DNA of 7,077 nt from NCBI GenBank assembly GCA_938030915.1, contig CALHIO010000253.1, forward strand, positions 1 to 7,077, given 5' to 3'. Position 1 is the stretch's first letter. Every line of letters starts with the position of its first letter. The notes beneath the pieces are model-generated. The model was not told the origin of the DNA, did not search any database, and was given only the letters and a program-made list of their open reading frames with translations. This document shows positions 5,869 through 7,077 of the stretch, one piece after another. Source of the DNA: an uncultured Gemmatimonadota bacterium (GTDB taxonomy: Bacteria > Gemmatimonadota > Gemmatimonadetes > Longimicrobiales > Gaopeijiaceae). A program made the translations under genes and the position numbers.

Positions 5869-6267
5869 GTGTACAAGCTCAATGTCCGAGACCACTTCAT
5901 GATCGCCCACAGCTTCCGTGGTGAGGCGTTCGGGCCGGCTCAGCGTCTGCACGGCGCCACGTACGTAGTCGACGCCACCTTCAAGCGTACCGATCTCGAC
6001 GAGGACGGCCTCGTCGTCGACATCGCGCTCGCCGGGGATCAACTCAAGGCCGTACTCGACGCCCTGAACTACCGCAATCTCGATGAGGTTCCGGAGTTCG
6101 AGGGTCACAATACGACCACCGAATTCCTCGCCCGCGTGATCCAGGAGAGACTCGTGCGTGCGATCCACGACGGGAAGCTGGGGCCGAACGCCTCGGGTTG
6201 CAGCTCGATCGAGGTCACGTTGAACGAGTCCCACGTCGCCTGGGCGAGTTACGAAGCGAGCGTGTGA
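5869..6267 (+). CDS. 6-pyruvoyl-tetrahydropterin synthase / QueD family protein with altered active site
   Basis: The product has 132 residues, the usual length for the tunnelling-fold PTPS/6-carboxytetrahydropterin synthase family. Recognisable parts are FMIAHSF (10-16), RLHGATYVVDATF (26-38), VVDIALAGDQLKAVL (49-63), NTTTEFLARVI (81-91) and IEVTLNESHVAWASYE (114-129). Two zinc His are present (H14, H28), but the third, from the canonical HGH, is A30. The catalytic Cys of C-x3-HGH aligns with A24, and the catalytic Asp-His pair aligns with N67-Y68. The substrate-anchoring Glu residues are kept (E85 in NTTTE, E120 in LNES). It probably binds a pterin-like or purine-derived ligand but is unlikely to run the standard reaction. 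H9, just upstream, might replace a zinc ligand. Its stop overlaps the glycosyltransferase start by GTGA. Homologues are usually annotated simply as pterin synthases, so the database name may mislead. Confidence 0.85.
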   Translation: MYKLNVRDHFMIAHSFRGEAFGPAQRLHGATYVVDATFKRTDLDEDGLVVDIALAGDQLKAVLDALNYRNLDEVPEFEGHNTTTEFLARVIQERLVRAIHDGKLGPNASGCSSIEVTLNESHVAWASYEASV

Positions 6268-7077
6268 CCGCCCCACCCAGCACCCTCCACATGATTGTCC
6301 CCGGACCGCTCGACCAGCGGACCGGTGGCTACCTGTACGATGCCCGAATCGTCTCGGAGCTGGCTGATCTCGGGGCCTCGGTTCACGTGCATTCAATTCC
6401 AGGCCGCTTCCCGGAGGCCGACGACGAGGCGCGCGCGGGTCTTCATGAGGCCCTGGCTCGCCTCGATGATGGAAGCACGGTCGTCATCGACGGCCTCGCC
6501 GCGGGAGGAGTTCCCGACGTCGTGGCCGACCACACCGATCGACTCGCCATCGTCGCCCTCGTCCATCACCCGCTTGCCGACGAGACGGGGCAGACCCCGG
6601 AGCAGATTGAGCGCTCCTTCGCGTCGGAGCGCGAGACGCTTCGTCACGTCCGGGGTGTGATCGTCACGAGCCCGTTCACGGCTCGTCGCCTTGCCGACTT
6701 CGACGTGCCCGAGGATCGCATCCGTGTGGTTGAGCCCGGAACCGACCCGGCGCCCCTGGCGGACGGACCCCCGGCGGATGCTCCGGCTCGACTGGTGTGC
6801 GTCGCATCACTCAGTCCGCGGAAAGGTCACGACATGCTGGTCGACGCGTTGGATCGACTGCGGGCGCTCGATTGGAGCTGCGTCTGCGCCGGAAGCATCA
6901 CGCGCGATGTGGACTTCTCGGAGGGCGTGCGGTCGGCGGTCGAGGCCCGCGGGCTCGGTGACCGGATCGACTTCTGCGGGGAGCTCGAAACGGAAGAGCT
7001 GGAGGAGGTCTACCGTACTGCCTCTCTCTTTGTCCTGCCCTCTCATTACGAGGGGTACGGGATGGCGTACGCGGAGG
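6264..7077 (+). CDS. Glycosyltransferase family 4 (GT-B), 3' truncated by window edge
   Basis: The first 271 codons are in the window and the frame is open at the edge, so perhaps 80-120 residues are missing. This is a GT-B retaining glycosyltransferase of the GT4 group, which moves a sugar from a nucleotide-sugar donor to a small molecule, lipid or polysaccharide. The N-terminal domain has the acceptor-side glycine motif TGGYLYD (20-26) and a hotspot LVHHPLADETG (99-109). The linker VVEPGTDP (155-162) leads into the donor domain, with SLSPRKGHDMLVDAL (182-196) as the family's R-x-x-KG phosphate-binding segment and FCGEL (237-241). E263 and E271 form the EX7E motif in HYEGYGMAYAE. No signal peptide is seen; it is likely cytoplasmic. 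GTG 6264 overlaps the upstream stop as GTGA; ATG 6291 is a less likely start that still keeps the first strand. Donor and acceptor are unknown. Confidence 0.88.
   Translation, partial: MTAPPSTLHMIVPGPLDQRTGGYLYDARIVSELADLGASVHVHSIPGRFPEADDEARAGLHEALARLDDGSTVVIDGLAAGGVPDVVADHTDRLAIVALVHHPLADETGQTPEQIERSFASERETLRHVRGVIVTSPFTARRLADFDVPEDRIRVVEPGTDPAPLADGPPADAPARLVCVASLSPRKGHDMLVDALDRLRALDWSCVCAGSITRDVDFSEGVRSAVEARGLGDRIDFCGELETEELEEVYRTASLFVLPSHYEGYGMAYAE

Overview
This window is GC-rich bacterial DNA with dense, intron-free genes, short gaps and start/stop overlaps. The taxon cannot be read from the sequence with confidence. The gene content and codon use would fit a high-GC environmental lineage such as Gemmatimonadota or a proteobacterium, but that is a guess. 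No tRNA, rRNA, CRISPR array, insertion sequence or phage gene was seen.

Left part (1-2677). The window opens inside the last third of a DUF819-family membrane protein. It is followed, convergently, by a small hotdog-fold acyl-CoA thioesterase. Sixty-six bases upstream of the thioesterase start, reading the other way, is a two-gene operon for the large (catalytic) and small (swivel) subunits of an aconitase X enzyme. The two subunits share a 4-base GTGA overlap. Aconitase X enzymes are Fe-S hydro-lyases: known members dehydrate cis-3-hydroxy-L-proline in bacteria or mevalonate 5-phosphate in archaea. The substrate here is not fixed by the neighbours.

Middle (2706-4864, minus strand). A CDP-alcohol phosphatidyltransferase-like membrane enzyme is followed at once by an NhaC-type Na+/H+ antiporter. 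The antiporter converges on the aconitase X operon across a 28-base gap filled by GC-rich inverted repeats.

Right part (4863-7077, plus strand). Three tightly packed genes run to the window edge. They are a zinc-less medium-chain dehydrogenase of the BchC-like type, a 6-pyruvoyl-tetrahydropterin synthase (PTPS/QueD) homologue whose classical catalytic residues are replaced, and a GT4 glycosyltransferase cut by the edge. The first gene starts on the same CATG tetranucleotide as the divergent CDP-alcohol phosphotransferase. The arrangement looks like one divergent biosynthetic locus of unknown product, possibly a glycosylated small molecule or lipid. This is the most promising candidate in the window for an undescribed pathway.
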